DNA of 64,000 nucleotides from Echinococcus granulosus (GCF_000524195.1 NW_020170385.1:1677340-1741339), one strand, 5' to 3'; shown: positions 22,646-35,966, counted from the first letter of the stretch. The notes: generated by a model not told the origin, from the letters alone. Program-made: numbers and translations.

Positions 22646-25208
22646 TTTGAGGGATGAAACCTGCTTGTGTAACGAGAGTAATGCATTTACATGCTCCGCA
22701 GCAGTCTAACTATACAATGCATTTGTAATGATCGTCTTATATATGAAAGAAATTTACTTGGAGGAGACCACATCATGAAATAGTTTTGACTGCACATATA
22801 TGCATTTTCCATCTCGGTAGACATAAAAATATGTCCTTTGTGGTAAATCAGAGCAAATTATAAGATTCTTAGCAGAAAGATTTGCTCAAAACCATAGCAG
22901 GTAGTATCGCTAAAAAAGTCGAACGTTTAGTCAACTTTGTGCCCCTTTTTAAATACTTCAGCGTACAGAACCTTTATTTCAAATGTTTGCAATCATCCAA
23001 ATCATCTTTCGGTGAAGTCGTTAAAGTTTAATCTTAGCGATGATTGGATTCATGCCACCGAACATTTTCCAAAGGTCTCGAATTTGATAGTTCAAGGCAC
23101 TGCATCTTCTAAGAGGGTTTGTTTAATTTCAGTGCCAGTTTTTTCCGGTTCATTCGATTATTCATGGAAGGTTTGGAGAAATTAAAACATCCCACAAAGG
23201 GGACGGTCAGATTTCTACTACGTCAAATAACAACTACTTGGACCCTGTGGTAGCATTTCACGAAATTTGCTTCCCTTTTCATGTGAAATCCCAAGACTAA
23301 AACATTTATTTTTTAAAGTAATTTGTTGAATGCTTAATATATGACTCACGAAAGGTTCACTCATTTTATCTATTTAAAGCCACTTGAATCGGTAACCTCG
23401 GGAGTTGGTATAGTTACAAAAGCTTGGAAATCTACAGGACGAAGAAATAAAGCAATAGTATTTCATTTTCGAAGAGACGCTAGAATCAATCTGGAGCCCA
23501 AAAAGGGTACGCCAAAAAATTTAGACAAATAATGAGTAAGAGCAGAAGGAATACGATTTTCTTCTTATCGATACTTACCACACCTGATGGATAGAGCCAA
23601 TTTCAGTTTAGGAAATGGCGCTTTGGTGCTTCGTTTTTATGATAGGCGTTCAATGGCTGAAACCAAAAACAGTCGAAAACCACCGTTGTCTAAGAATAAC
23701 CTTGCTTTAGTGGTGTGGTGATTTGATAGTTTAATTAATGGTAACCTCAGATGCGCAGGTACTAGGGTGTTTGCAAGTTGCGCTTTGGGGCTATGCCAGT
23801 GTCCTCCCAGCCCCCCTTTACATTTTTACCGGACACTTTTCCAGAGTACTTTGTCTTATTACTACTTCAGAAAAGACTCAACGCTGCAAGGAAAATTATT
23901 TGTCGGCAATATCCTCACTTTCGGAGGCCATACTCACGAGCTCCCCAGCCGGCATGGTTTGAGTGGTAACCAAAGGCATTTCCACTATTGTAATAGTTTT
24001 TTGCCACCTCACGGCTATTTATTCAACTTCCATTACATGTTTCGGATTGTATAACACACAAGATTACGAATAAACCTAATAAGGCTACTAGTTGAAAAAT
24101 AAAGACTGCAAAAACCTCAAAGTTTGCACTCACTCAGATTTTCATGAAAAAACGAAAAAGATTATGCCTGAAATGATTCAATAGATCCCCCCCCCCTTAA
24201 CTCAACGCAACTCCAAGATAACCGCAGTACTCAGTCACGCCCACAACCACAACTTAAAATTGATGTTAGTTACTTCTAGTGATAAATTTAAAAACAATGT
24301 GCCGAGTTTTGCAATAGTGGATGCTTACAGGCATCGCTACTTACAGAAGAGCTAGATGGTTCATAAAGCTCTAATGTAACTACCCAAGGAACACTTCTTC
24401 CTACTATCTTGATAGCAAAAGATTGTGCCACAATGAAACTAAGATTACCCATCGGGACCACTAACACGGCACAGTACAAAACTGAAGCTGGACGAAATTA
24501 AACTCTCCGAGAGTAAGCCTACGTAGAAACAGCAAATTCCAAAAATACCCTAATGGAGGCAAACAGTTGGGGCCCAGAGTGGTGCCCTCTTCAACAGTGA
24601 CACTACCATATTATTTTACGTCATTTTCTATAGCAAGTATTCGCGTTGAATGTCTCAGAACCTAAAAATTAACAACCGTTCAAGCAAAAGTTATACCGAC
24701 CCGGTATGGGTACGACCACGCCGGTTACAAGCAGCCAATACACTCAAGTCTGACGCCCTTGCACAGGTTTAGCATCCCCAAATAAAAGTCCAACTCCTCC
24801 TACCGATCCCAGGCAAATTAATATAAATAACACTCAGGAGGAATTAGACTTATAAGGTAGCGAAATTAAATCAGTGTAGCCAAACTACCACATTTACAGA
24901 AAGTTGAAATCCCGTGAAGTGATCACAAAGGCTGCCTGAAAAAATTCAATGAATGGTTTTTACAGCAGTTATCCTGTACGTTGACAGTTCGCAACGATAG
25001 CCAACAAGCTCGACATGCCCAAACCACAGCAATAAAACAATCACGTCAATTTAGCAACAATCATAAACTTCAAGTGCCAAATTGCCATAGTTGTTGGAAT
25101 TACTCTGTCGTAAAACAGAGAATTAAGTAACAGAACAAGCGCACAAATCTAATGTGAACATATTTACATCAATAAAAAGCGAGAACGAAGGCACCTTCGC
25201 GGCATTTG
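22646..25208. other. Intergenic, no gene recognised
   Basis: This gap lies between the convergent P2X and MCAT genes. It is AT-rich, with a C-homopolymer near 24187-24196. The short overlapping frames at 23738-24054 show no recognisable family. Confidence 0.5.
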
Positions 25209-27015
25209 TTAAACCAACACAGATTCGTAGCGAGCAAAGGCCTTAGAGTTCACCATGCGAAGAGAGGCACCTATCTGACGACCCGGTCCGACCTCGACAG
25301 CTCGCGGAAAAGGAGCACCCTCAGGACGACTGAACAACGCGTGCAATGTCTGCTCCCAGCACAACGGACGAGTTATCTGTATGAAATTAACAGTTCAGAG
25401 ATGCAAATATGTATGCCGGTCTCAAATCATTTAAGGGATCATTAAACTCTAGACTAACAAAGTATCTGAGTAAGCCTATTTCAATCCCTCGACGTTTTAC
25501 AACAAAATCCTTCTAGTAAACTACATCTGCGCGCCGACGCACCTGTTTGATGAGACGGAGTGAAACCGTAGAACCCTTTCCATAGGGTTCCGCATCGACA
25601 TTACTGACAACAGGTATGCACGGAGTACGAGCAGAACCAACACGCTGGAGAGCATGTTTCAAAGGTTCTACTGCAGGAAGCATCAGAGGTGTATGAAAGG
25701 CACCTGCAACATCGAGCCTTCTAAGAGGCCCCAAACGAAATTGTTGAGCATGTTCCATGATATAATCCAATGCCTAAGGAAAAATTATTAAGCACAAACC
25801 CACAAGAAAAGTATACCTCCACCGAAGTTTTGGGGATAAAAACATCTAAAATTCGTAAAAGACCAACAAAGCGCCTCACTGTATCCACTTTTGGAACTTA
25901 GAGGTAAAATAAGTAAAATTTAGCTGTGCAAAGCAAGGCAAGGGACCCTACCTCATTATTCCCCGCAATAACCTTACAGTCGGGGCCAAGAAAACAGGCG
26001 ATTTGACAGATGATTGGGACACTTAGTTTCAATTCCTCTTTACAATAATTAATTGCAGCAGATAGAGCCGTGCGAAGTTGAGAATCGTGTGACAGATAAA
26101 CAGTTAACATTCCACCAGGAATTAGATCACAGGCACGCTGCATCGCCTCAGCGCGCACGCGAATTAGGTGCAAACCTGGTTGGGAAGACATAAATAAAAC
26201 GGTGCTCAGCTACAAAACAGCACAACGGGTAGAGCAAATTAAGAGGAGTCACCAAATCAGTACTGCACACCGGGAAGCGCACACCCGAGCCTAGAACATG
26301 GTACTCTCAGAAGAAGTTACCGAAGCATCTTTCATCTCAAAATCCAAGCCTAAGACAATAAAACCCGATTCCTAGCATTATTTCATTTAGCTTAATCCCC
26401 GTATGTACAACTGCAGCCGACTGAATACCAACCAACACATGCAAAAAATCAATCTTATAGCGGAAACTTTTATGAGGCATGTAAAACGAACATAACCGAC
26501 CTTCTTCAAACGTATAAGCACCAGCATAAACTAGAGCCGCGATTTCACCGACACTGTATCCAGCAGCTGCTACACATTTTTCCACCAACTAGACAGGAAT
26601 TATATTATGGTTTACATACTTCGGGGGAATCCACCTGCAATTTTTTTGCCGCGGCTAACGAAGTAACGTATATAGCTGGCTGACAATGAATGTTCTGCTT
26701 GAGTTTCTCAGCTGGTCCCTCAAGACAAGTCCTCAGCAAATTTGTCCGCAAAATGGAGCTGGCAGTTTCAAACATTTCCTTTACTCCTTTAACTCCAATG
26801 AGATTTTTTGCCATTCCAACGAATTGGGAACTCTGACCCGGGAAAAGAAGCACAGACGTTGACTCAATGGGTTCCTGGGATGGTCTATCATGATACTGAC
26901 ACCATGCATCAGGCCTTTGACCATCTTTAAAAGGCAATGAGGGTGTGTTATGTGACGATTGTACTACTGAAGAATAGTTCTGAGTCAAACGCACAGCCAA
27001 CCCCCTCCGCAGCAT
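25209..27015 (-). CDS. MCAT: Mitochondrial malonyl-CoA:ACP transacylase
   Basis: Loads malonyl groups onto mitochondrial acyl carrier protein in type II fatty-acid synthesis. Exons 26620-27015, 26501-26588, 25952-26175, 25543-25773 and 25209-25376 total 1107 nt, or 368 residues; human has 390. ATG 27015 gives MLRRGLAVRLTQNYSS, a basic amphipathic presequence as expected for mitochondrial import. Family blocks: LLFPGQSSQFVGM, the nucleophile elbow GYSVGEIAALVYAGA, VRAEAMQRA with the malonyl-binding Arg, CKVIAGNNE, VAGAFHTPLM with the catalytic His, and VEVGPGRQIGASL. The elbow has Tyr where the family has His (GHSxGE); the catalytic Ser is kept. Intron 1 is only 31 nt. Confidence 0.95.
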
Positions 27016-28919
27016 ATCGTGCAACCACAAGCAGCACAGTTCGGCAACAAGGCTCTAAACACCAAAAATAAAGTCCAATTAAACAAGTACCGGCAGGAAT
27101 TTCGCAAACAGGATGCAGTCTCTTTTAACTGTACGAGCAATCAAGTATGCCAGAGTATTTTAACAAATAAGTCAATTTGAAGTGCTTCAAATTTCGCTTC
27201 CAAAAGTAGTGCAATGCAAGACGATTGAGCACAAAAAGCAGAAATCAGATTGTTTATTATTTCATATATAATAAAATGTAGACATTGGTGTCTTGCTAAG
27301 GTCTCTAAACTATTTCCGGTATTTCATGTTTTTCCGCCCAAAATAATTTAGATAGGATTCAACCATACTCTTCTTGGCAGTAAAACTTCTCAAATGTCAT
27401 TGAAATTTTAAAAATGGTAAAATTAAGTGTATGTTAAAAATGCATAAGAATATGTTGCTAGCCTGATGGCTAAATATTCTTCTGGTGACCGATTAATATG
27501 AAGTGATATGATGTTTTTACTAGCTGTATGTTCAATTATGGTGCTACTTGGGTCTATGCTCAGTGCTTCTGCAATGTGGGCTGAACTTTGTGTTGTGCCA
27601 GCCCTTGCGCTCCCCCCCCCCCTCCGAGATCACAGATGGAGGGCATGTATGGTGGGTTGGTAAACCTGCGAATACGTTTGCCTCAGCATCTAACAATAAA
27701 GTTAACCCCTTGGTATTCACTTCGACCCTGCGTCCCCTAAGAATGGTATCGACAACCGAAGTGACACCAGGCTTAAACCATCGAAAAGTCTATTACGGAG
27801 CTGTGCGGGTTAACTACATGAAGATGTTTACATGAACATTCGGCATTCCCACCGTGCCTCTACCAGGATGACTGCGTCGTACAAAGCGGCAAAATGGAAG
27901 AGATGTGATGCATCAGCCCTATACAATCTTTAAATAGATCTGCTTTTGGACTCAGTTTCTCAAGACTAGCGACTAGCATACGATATCCCGTCTTTGCGAA
28001 GCACTGTGAAGCTAAGGTGCTTCCTCCCTCTTCCACGCGTTTCATAGATAGGACTGAACTCCGGATTCTGTGGGATTGTCAAGGTGCCTCAGTGACATTT
28101 GGAATCGACCGTTTTCTCATATTTGAGAGAATTAAATGCCGATACTGCTTGGCTGCGGTAGTTTTCAAAGCCCATCCTACGTTGTGAAGGTCGACGTGGG
28201 AGGTTGGCCATCGTAAGCGCCGGTGGTGGTACGCAATATAGCGATGCAGTGAAGAATGTGATAATTTAGCAGTTTTTTTAGCAACGAGGGGGCTTTAGTC
28301 TTCAGGTTGTATTTCCGCTCTGCGGCAAGGTCTTCGGCCCATACTAGTAATCTCCCAGCCCTCCTGTACGTTACTAATATATGTTTTTCTTCTTTACTCT
28401 GTTTTATTACGATTCTGGCGGATGCTCGGGACTCTTCCAGAACATTAGTAGCATTCACCATGTAGTTCATTCAAATTCATCTTTTGCTTTAAATGCATTA
28501 GATTGAGATAAGTGATAATGAGGCAGCGAAGTAGTTCTTGTTGATTTTCCAAAGTCTCATTTGTGTTTATCAAGTTCAGAACTCCAACCGGCTGTTAGTA
28601 GATGAGCCAGTCTGCAATTTTCACGCAGAGCATTTGGGGGTGCGGCTTCTGCTTTTGAGTTTCTACTTGGTACTGTTTTACTCTCAAGTTCTACTTGTTA
28701 TTCCAAGTCGCACCGTTGATTTGTTGCAGTTATTGTGACTACTTTCGTTTTTCAAGATTTCAAAGGAAGAGCACCTTATCCGAAATAAAACCTGCACCTT
28801 CTCGAATATAGATTTCAGTTTTTTCACAGACTGTGTGATTTGTCACTTAGATAAAATCGGTTCCAAATTAATTTCTTTTCCTTCAGTTATGTGTATTACA
28901 AAATTCATGTCCTTTCAGA
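27016..28919. other. Intergenic between divergent MCAT and metalloprotease
   Basis: It contains a C-homopolymer near 27610-27622 and minus-strand frames at 27860-28045 and 28177-28470 that I could not assign. An acceptor-like TTTCAG sits just before the metalloprotease ATG. Promoters of both genes should lie here, but no motif is clear. Confidence 0.4.
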
Positions 28920-31900
28920 ATGGGAGCTTACTTTCACAGTGGATTTTACTTCGTCACACATTGGCTGTGTGTGATTTATTGCTTGGGCGGGATTAACTGC
29001 TTTCCTTGCAATCACCTGGGCCTAAAGGCTGACGACGTCGTCCAAAATGTTGCCGTGCTTCGTACCGCACGTTTCAAGCGTTCAGCTGAGCATTCTCGTC
29101 TCTCTTTTAGTGTTTATATGGATCCATCTTTTACGGGTTTACCCAATGACTCCGAAATAAGGGTAGTCTTCTTTCGTAGTCATCTCATCATTTAGTCTCT
29201 CATCGTGGATCCCGCCTTGAAATTTTTTGAAAAAGCGCTTTATCTTCGCAGTCCTCCTGTTACACTGGCCAATCTTGATAGGTATGCGATGCTTGCACCG
29301 GACATTCGCTGCTCTCAGATCTTGCAAGAAGGGAATTAATGGTTCTTCACAACTTGCGAAGGGTACAAATTCATTCTGTGCTTTGGATTGCGAGGAGGTA
29401 ACACATTGCGGTCCTGTATCCATACCTCCTGAGCACTTGAACGTAAGCCATTTCTTTGAATAAATGTTTTCTACAGGGTCGCAAATTATCCAGTGACATT
29501 TACGATCATAATGAAATGGAATCACCTGTGAACACGGGCAGTTTTCTGCTCTATCTGGCAGCCAAGCGTACGAAAAAATGCACCAAAGCAGGTATTTTGG
29601 GCTACTCCTCCCACTGCCAGCGGGAAATGAATACAGACAGGTTCGGAGTTATTATTTCTCTAAGCAAATAGACCTATCGCGGGTTTTATTAACTTTTGTT
29701 TGAGCCACTCTGATCATCTTCGCGACTTATCACAACTGGATTACTTCGTTAGACATGAAGTGTTACACATACTGGTAACCATATCAATTTACTAAAACTG
29801 GTGTCAGGGCTTTTCACCTTCCTTATACGCTTTTTTTCGTGATGTTAATGGTACCCCTTTGACCCCTCGGCGGCCGAAATCAGGCATCCCCGCCCTCGGG
29901 TGGCTTAATTCAGCCAGGTCAGTCTTTACCTTACAGGTTGTGATAGCTCATTATAGCTCTCCTTCCAGAGTTACTTTAGTTATTTCTTGTCTATTTTAAG
30001 GGGCATTTACAAATGGAGTGAAAGAGTGATACGAACAAAGGTGCGGGATTGGCCAAGCGCACTTGGTACATTTCAAAGGAAGATCCATATGGTTGTCACG
30101 CCAACAGTCTTGGTATGTCCCTGTCCGTCTCCCTTCACCGTGCGTTCGAACCCATTGCTGCCCCTCCCTCAACTCATCTGTGCCTCTTCTCGCAGCGCTT
30201 CGCCCGCGAGTATTTCTCCTGTCCTCACCTGGAGGGCGTCGAGTTGGAGAACCAGGGTGGCGTTGGCGTTTCTCTCTCGCATTGGGAAATGCGCATCTTG
30301 GGCGTGAGCTATTCATAATCACCTGGGTGCTCTATGCATATGCCAGTTGATCATGTGATTATGAAGAGATGCGAGTGTGGAATAATTTTGCTTCACTTTC
30401 TATCTCAGTTTAGAACTACTTAAGCTAGGCTATGGGTAGAGAAAGCAAGGAATACAGCTAGTCGAAATTCCTAATTATTTATGTCTCGTATCACCAAGCT
30501 TCCATGCTCATTCAGAACGAACTGATGACTGCAACCTATACAAACGTATTTCGCCTTTCCAATTTGACCTTGGCCTTTCTGGAAGATACTGGGTATATGT
30601 GGTTTCACCTACCTTTTCGTTAATTTACGCGGTTATTTATTGCATGATTGGCCTTTCAGTTGGTATTTACCGAACTATTCTCTGGCCGAACACCTAGCCT
30701 GGGGTGCAAAACGTGGGTGTGTCTTCTCGACTGCAAGCTGTTATTCCTACATGTTGGATCAACTAGCTAGGTAGGTTTTTTGCAGTAGAAACACTATTTA
30801 AGTTACGTAATCATGTCAATTGATGCATTTTGTAGAGAAGCGGATATCGCACCGTTTTGTCTGACTCCACAGGATAAGCCTCTCGGTGATCTCTTTGTCT
30901 GCACTCCAGGCCGACGTAGTTTTGGATATTGTAATCTTATCCAAATGGCACGGAAATCTAATGCTACCGATAGTCACCCCATGTACACCTACTTTGGCAA
31001 TACCTCGCGTCTGAAATATCAAGGAAGGGCTATACCACATGATTATTTCGGTAAAGTGGACCTTGCCGACTTTTGTCCCTTTGTTCAGGTTAGTTTTCTT
31101 ATCTACTTATCTAGAATTATGAGCGCGAGATAAGTCATAACTGAAAGTTACAAACAATAACACTTTTAACGTTGAGTAGTGTTTCAATCCGTAAGTAGTA
31201 GTTTGGCCATCAATTCATAGCTAGGTGTCTTAATGCCTCTCCCTCTAGACTTCCCAACTTACCACTTTAGGAGGTGACGTGGTTAGACCCGAATGGAGCG
31301 TCTTCACGCTCGAGTTACTGTGGTGACCCTCGCAGTTCAAAAGGCAAGTGCTTTCTCTAGTTGCTGTATAAATGACCGAAGCGAAGTCCCATTAGAATCC
31401 CTCGTTCAACTCGATCTAGGTGCTGATAGGAGCTCTATTTCATAGTTGGTTTGAGCTCAGCAAAATCAAATACTATTTTCATCAAAAATAGCTCTAACGA
31501 ACCTGAACAACTACAACTTGGAGGTTTATGGACCAAATTCGATTTGTCTGTCCATCGCGCCCAATTGGATTCTACTTGGTAAAAAGTCAACGGCCTACGA
31601 AGCCCCTGTTCGCGGAGCCGGTTGCTATAAAGTAGGTTCACAGGGACGCATACTCAAATTACACACGCGAAGACACCGTTGTTTTACATTCCAGCATAAG
31701 ATTAAATTCCATTCTACAGCAATCAACATGTTATTTGCTTGCTAAGAGTAAGCTAACCGAGACCGCTTACCCTACTACAAGTAGCCCTGGGCGAACTGTG
31801 CTGCTTTCATTACCTACCTTTTATTATCAGTTCAAAAACAAAGAATACCCTGGTTCATGTTATCGGCTAAACTGAAAACCTAGCTTGACAATCACCGCAG

Positions 31901-32221
31901 TTGCAGCGATTGTATCAACACATTCGGCTTTAGTACCGATGCAGTCACAAGGAAGGAGGCTTAATAGTGGAGCTGGCCGGAGGCCTTCAAATTCTTTGTC
32001 CCGCCGGGGTACCGACAACCCTCGTAAATATTTCGGTCTGTCTCCGCGAGTCCGGTCTGACTGTTCTGGGCCACTTCCACTGTCCCGAATGCACTTCCTA
32101 TTGCAGTGTAAGACGTTCATCTCATTTTCACTGTAACTATGGTGAGCTTTCGTGTACACGACATACTTTTGCTTTGACATCCCCAACCTACTGATTTCAG
32201 TGGCATCTACGCAAAGAATGA
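28920..32221 (+). CDS. LMLN: Leishmanolysin-like (invadolysin, M8) zinc metalloprotease
   Basis: Secreted or membrane-associated zinc endopeptidase. Exons: 28920-29162, 29196-29281, 29319-29442, 29477-29640, 29672-29774, 29808-29917, 30001-30112, 30196-30303, 30462-30592 (a start at 30499 is possible), 30660-30770, 30836-31088, 31271-31343, 31492-31631, 31952-32107 and 32201-32221. They total 1935 nt, or 644 residues; human LMLN has about 655. A hydrophobic N-terminus ([16 protein letters not shown]) looks like a signal peptide. The zinc site HEVLH is at about 29755-29769, the third His is in SHWEMR at about 30279, and NELMTATYT carries the Met-turn. Other family blocks: [45 protein letters not shown] and CPECTSYC. 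Exon 12 ends at a GC donor (AAG|GCAAGT). Five introns are 31-37 nt. The last short exon is the least certain. Confidence 0.92.
31344..31491 (+). other. GC-AG intron in the metalloprotease gene
   Basis: The intron begins GCAAGT after AAAAG, the classic GC-donor consensus, and ends AAATAG. Only this boundary joins [14 protein letters not shown] to [14 protein letters not shown] in frame. Confidence 0.7.
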
Positions 32222-33182
32222 CCAATCAATCTAACCAAGAGGGTATTACCATGGGCCATTATTAGACCATAGTAGTGAAGGTTCTTTATATTCCTAGTAA
32301 TCAGCATTCATTGTGTTCCCTATGCGCCATCCTATTTTCTTATTATTTAGACGGCTGTCTGTTTCTCACGCAACTCTTCCAAATCACCAGTGGTACGACC
32401 CTATCTTAAAAACGGGACAATGCTCTCCCAATCTCCAGTCTTTTTACAACCTTGCAGGGGAAATACTCTTGCTTCCATGTTTGAAGCCATTATTTTTGTG
32501 TTAACCTTCAACTCCATCAAATTCTGCTTCTAATGTGACCTTTGAATTTTGTGGTTTTAAGTGCTGTGCCGCAACGTGGCTTTGAAGGCCTCATGAAAAT
32601 GACTTCAATTCTAAAATGCCGCAGTAACCTAACCAAATAATTGCTCATTCCACATATACTCCCGTCGATTAATGTCACTTGCAGTTTTCTCAACATCCCG
32701 ATATACGATCCATGCAAATGTAAACTTCGCAAATCAGAGTGTGCGCCACTTGTTCATAGTTTCATTTCTCATGACACTAATTCAATATCGGGGAGCAGTA
32801 AACTTACGTACTCAGGTCCTTCTACTCGACTATCCGTCACATAGGCTTTCGTAAAAAACGCCGACAGCAATTGCATTTTCTTCAAATAGATGTTTAGCTC
32901 TAACTGTATTTCGCTGGGATGAAGGTCAAATATAGGGTAAGCACTATTGAATAACGTCTACTCCAGAAAACACTTTCGTGCCAACGACGTTCTCTGATGT
33001 AGAGGGTATGAACTAAGAGCATTACAATCTTAACGCTAATTTGATTGATCACAATTTAGCAGTGCATGACATGAGTCATTGGGTAATGTGAGGTCCCAAT
33101 TACCAAGACATGTTAAATGCAGGTTGATGCATCAATGAAGATAGGAAATGTCGGAACCGTGCTAATAAAAGTATTTCAATAA
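32222..33182. other. Intergenic between convergent metalloprotease and OXSM
   Basis: I saw no conserved gene or repeat. The short frames at 32313-32504 and 32641-32854 look like chance openings. Confidence 0.5.
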
Positions 33183-35795
33183 TTACTTAACATAGTTAGA
33201 GAGAAGGAGACTCGCGTTAGTGCCACCGAACCCGAAAGAATTTGTCAAAACTAGTCTTCGTCGTCCGTTATTTTCGGTTCGCTCAGCCCAATCACGGTCT
33301 GAATCAAAAGAGATATTTTCGAAAAGTCTCTGAGCTACTGACCTTGCGGTCTTCTCGTTACTACCATGTTTAAGTATCTCCACAACTTCTGCCGATGAAA
33401 TAGGGCGCTCCAGATTGCGATTGCCAACGCATACACCATGGTGCGCAGCCATAGCCGAGTAGGCTGCCTCCACGGCACCAGCCGCACCCAGACAGTGGCC
33501 TAGGTGGCCCTTCACTGAGTTCACGTGAATTGGTTCACTGTGACTTCGCTTTCCGTAAGTCGCTATTAGCCTGGCTACTGCCGATAACTCGATGACGTCT
33601 CCCACAGGCGTGGATGTCGCGTGACAGTTTATGTGACCCAGCTGAATTACAAACAGTGGTAATCAGTGACGTGACTGGAGTGAGGGGGGAACAAGAAAAC
33701 AACGCGTAAATGAATAGTAAACCATGGGTATTTATAGTGGTGTTTTCAGTGTCAGAGGTACCTAACGGTAATGACTGAAATGCTTAGCATAACCGGTTTG
33801 TAAAACTCAACATTTTACCGCTAACGGAAGCTAAAATGATATTATTAAAGCTGTGGGACTCGGAAATTGCATTGGTTTATCACTCGAATCAGAAATATGG
33901 TACTGCTTACCTCATCAAGGGAGTCGATACCAGCATCGTCTAAGGCGGCCTTCATACTTCTAAAGGCCCCGTCACCAGATGGTTCAGGTGAAACCAAAGA
34001 ATATGCATCAGCTACGAAAGCAAAGTTCAAACAAATGCTATTCTTACTGACAAGCTCGGTAGACTGGAAAGGGTTGGACTCTAACATTAAGTTAAACCAA
34101 CAGGTGGCTCTTAGTAAGCCGTAATGAAATCATACAAATTAAATGGAAACATTAGGACAGCAACAAGGCGCTCAGCCGGAAATCGAATTCAAGACCGCCG
34201 AATAACAAAAGGACGCATGAAACTCGGAGACCTTATACACATACTCACCAGATCGCCCGAATCCAAGAACTTCTGCAATAGGTGGCTGGGCGGATGAAGA
34301 AGTAGGTGAAGGCCACGATTCAAGTACGAGGGCTGCAGCACCCTCTGCCATGACGAAACCGTCACGGGCAGCGTCGAAAGGTCTAGATGCACGTTGTGCC
34401 TGTGTCTCCATTGACAATGCCCGAATACGCGAAAACGCCATCAAAGACCATGGATTTAAGGGTGCTTCTGCGGCGCCAGCTAAAACCATATCTGCTTCAC
34501 CATGCTGTACTGAAAACAGACGCATAAATTCAATCCATTAAGAAAGAGCAAGTGATGGAGGAAGAGAAAGAGGTACTCATTCGGAATGCCTCTCCAATGG
34601 AGTGGAGGCCGGAGGCGCAGGAGGTGCTGCATGCCATGTTGGGACCACGCAGGCCCCAGGCACGACTGATGTGGGCCACGGGCATGTTGGCCAAGGTGCG
34701 CGGTAGCACATGCGCACCCATGCCGGCGTAACCGTGTCTGTCCACGCGCGCCTGGCTACTCAAAATCTCAGCCACGCCCTCCAGACCTGTGCTAAAGTAG
34801 GTGCCTACAAAAAAAACCACATAAACATTGGCCTTCCTACTGATTCACTGCGAATCCTCAAAAGTTAAAAATATGACCTGGAACATACTAGGCTATGAAC
34901 ACCAAAGAAAATGTGGAGATCCATTCAAAAATTGGGTTAATTCGGCAGGGCATCAATGCCATTTAAATTATAGCTAAGTGCACAGCTTCAGTGAAGATTC
35001 AATTATTCTGGTGAATAGAGAGTGGTCATGATGTCTTTAGGCGCAAGTTAAGCAGTTCATGTTAGCGAATGCACCGCATCATCTGCAACGTAATTTGGGT
35101 CCCGCATTTGGGAAAATCATAACACAAAAAAGCGCACAAAACACTACTGACGCACAGGTGATCAATTCGAGAACTTAGATAGCGAATACTTAAAAGACCT
35201 GAATAACCTTTTATGTTTGTGGTAAAACACACGCGAATGAGGTGATGAAAACACGACCATAGTTCAGTGGAGCCAAACTCACAAACAGGATCCACCTCTA
35301 AGAAATACCACAACGATACGAATCTCGAAGTGAAATTACCCGCACGGTAGCTAACATCATTGAGTACAGAGTAGTTTCGGGGAGGCGAACCGGAATGCTG
35401 AGGCAGCCATCCAGATTGCTTGAGTGCCTCCTGAGAGGCCAACATACCAAGCACACTAGCGCGAGACATGGCTCTGCGATCGATCTGTCTTTCAACACCA
35501 GGAAGAAAGGCCTGCTCTTCCTCTAGTAGACGCCATCGCGATTCCATTGCTCCATTATTCACTCTCCCACCGATGCGACAAGGCCCACCAGCACAGTTAC
35601 CTATGCGAAGAGAAGTTTGATAGACACATCATAGGTAAAGTATTTGACAAGTGGATTGCAGCACTCCGTACCATCGAGAAGGCCAATCCCACAATCATTT
35701 CGCAAAAGATGCATCCAGTTTTCAGACACTGTCACACCAAGGCATGATACCAATCCAACGCCACGAATTACCACTCTTCGAGACTTTTCCAACAT
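33183..35795 (-). CDS. OXSM: Mitochondrial 3-oxoacyl-ACP synthase (beta-ketoacyl synthase)
   Basis: Condensing enzyme (KAS I/II type) of mitochondrial fatty-acid synthesis, which extends acyl-ACP with malonyl-ACP. Exons 35672-35795, 35340-35600, 34577-34804, 34249-34509, 33911-34011 and 33183-33641 total 1434 nt, or 477 residues; human has 459. The catalytic triad is present: Cys in ACSTSCASGLH, His in NCHATSTPVGD and His in VKGHLGHCLGAAG. Also seen are RRVVIRGVGLVSCLG, RPFDAARDGFVMAEGAAALVLE, SPEPSGDGA and the C-terminal NSFGFGGTNA. The encoded N-terminus starts almost directly with the thiolase fold, so a targeting peptide is not obvious and may lie in an unseen exon. An acceptor sits 7 nt upstream of the ATG. 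Confidence 0.96.
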
Positions 35796-35960
35796 ACCAA
35801 ATCTAATTTATTGCAATTTAAAACGAACACATTGATTAAAATGCAGTCAAAAGCAATGGAACGTTGGAAATTCACAAAATTGCAACTTGAAATCACAATA
35901 TTTGCAGTCTGAATTTAACGTACTTGAATATTGTCATGAAAAAGAAAAACTTTACATAAT

Positions 35961-35966
35961 TTTATT
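35961..35966 (-). terminator. poly(A) signal of VMA21
   Basis: AATAAA on the minus strand about 200 nt downstream of the VMA21 stop, and 165 nt before the OXSM start codon. Confidence 0.5.

Noticed and set aside
24187..24196. C-homopolymer runs, also near 27610 and 41954
   Set aside because: Simple homopolymers. They show no arrangement with other features and may be partly sequencing artefact.
28177..28470. Minus-strand 97-codon frame upstream of the metalloprotease
   Set aside because: No domain, no convincing splice partners, and it lies in a divergent promoter region.
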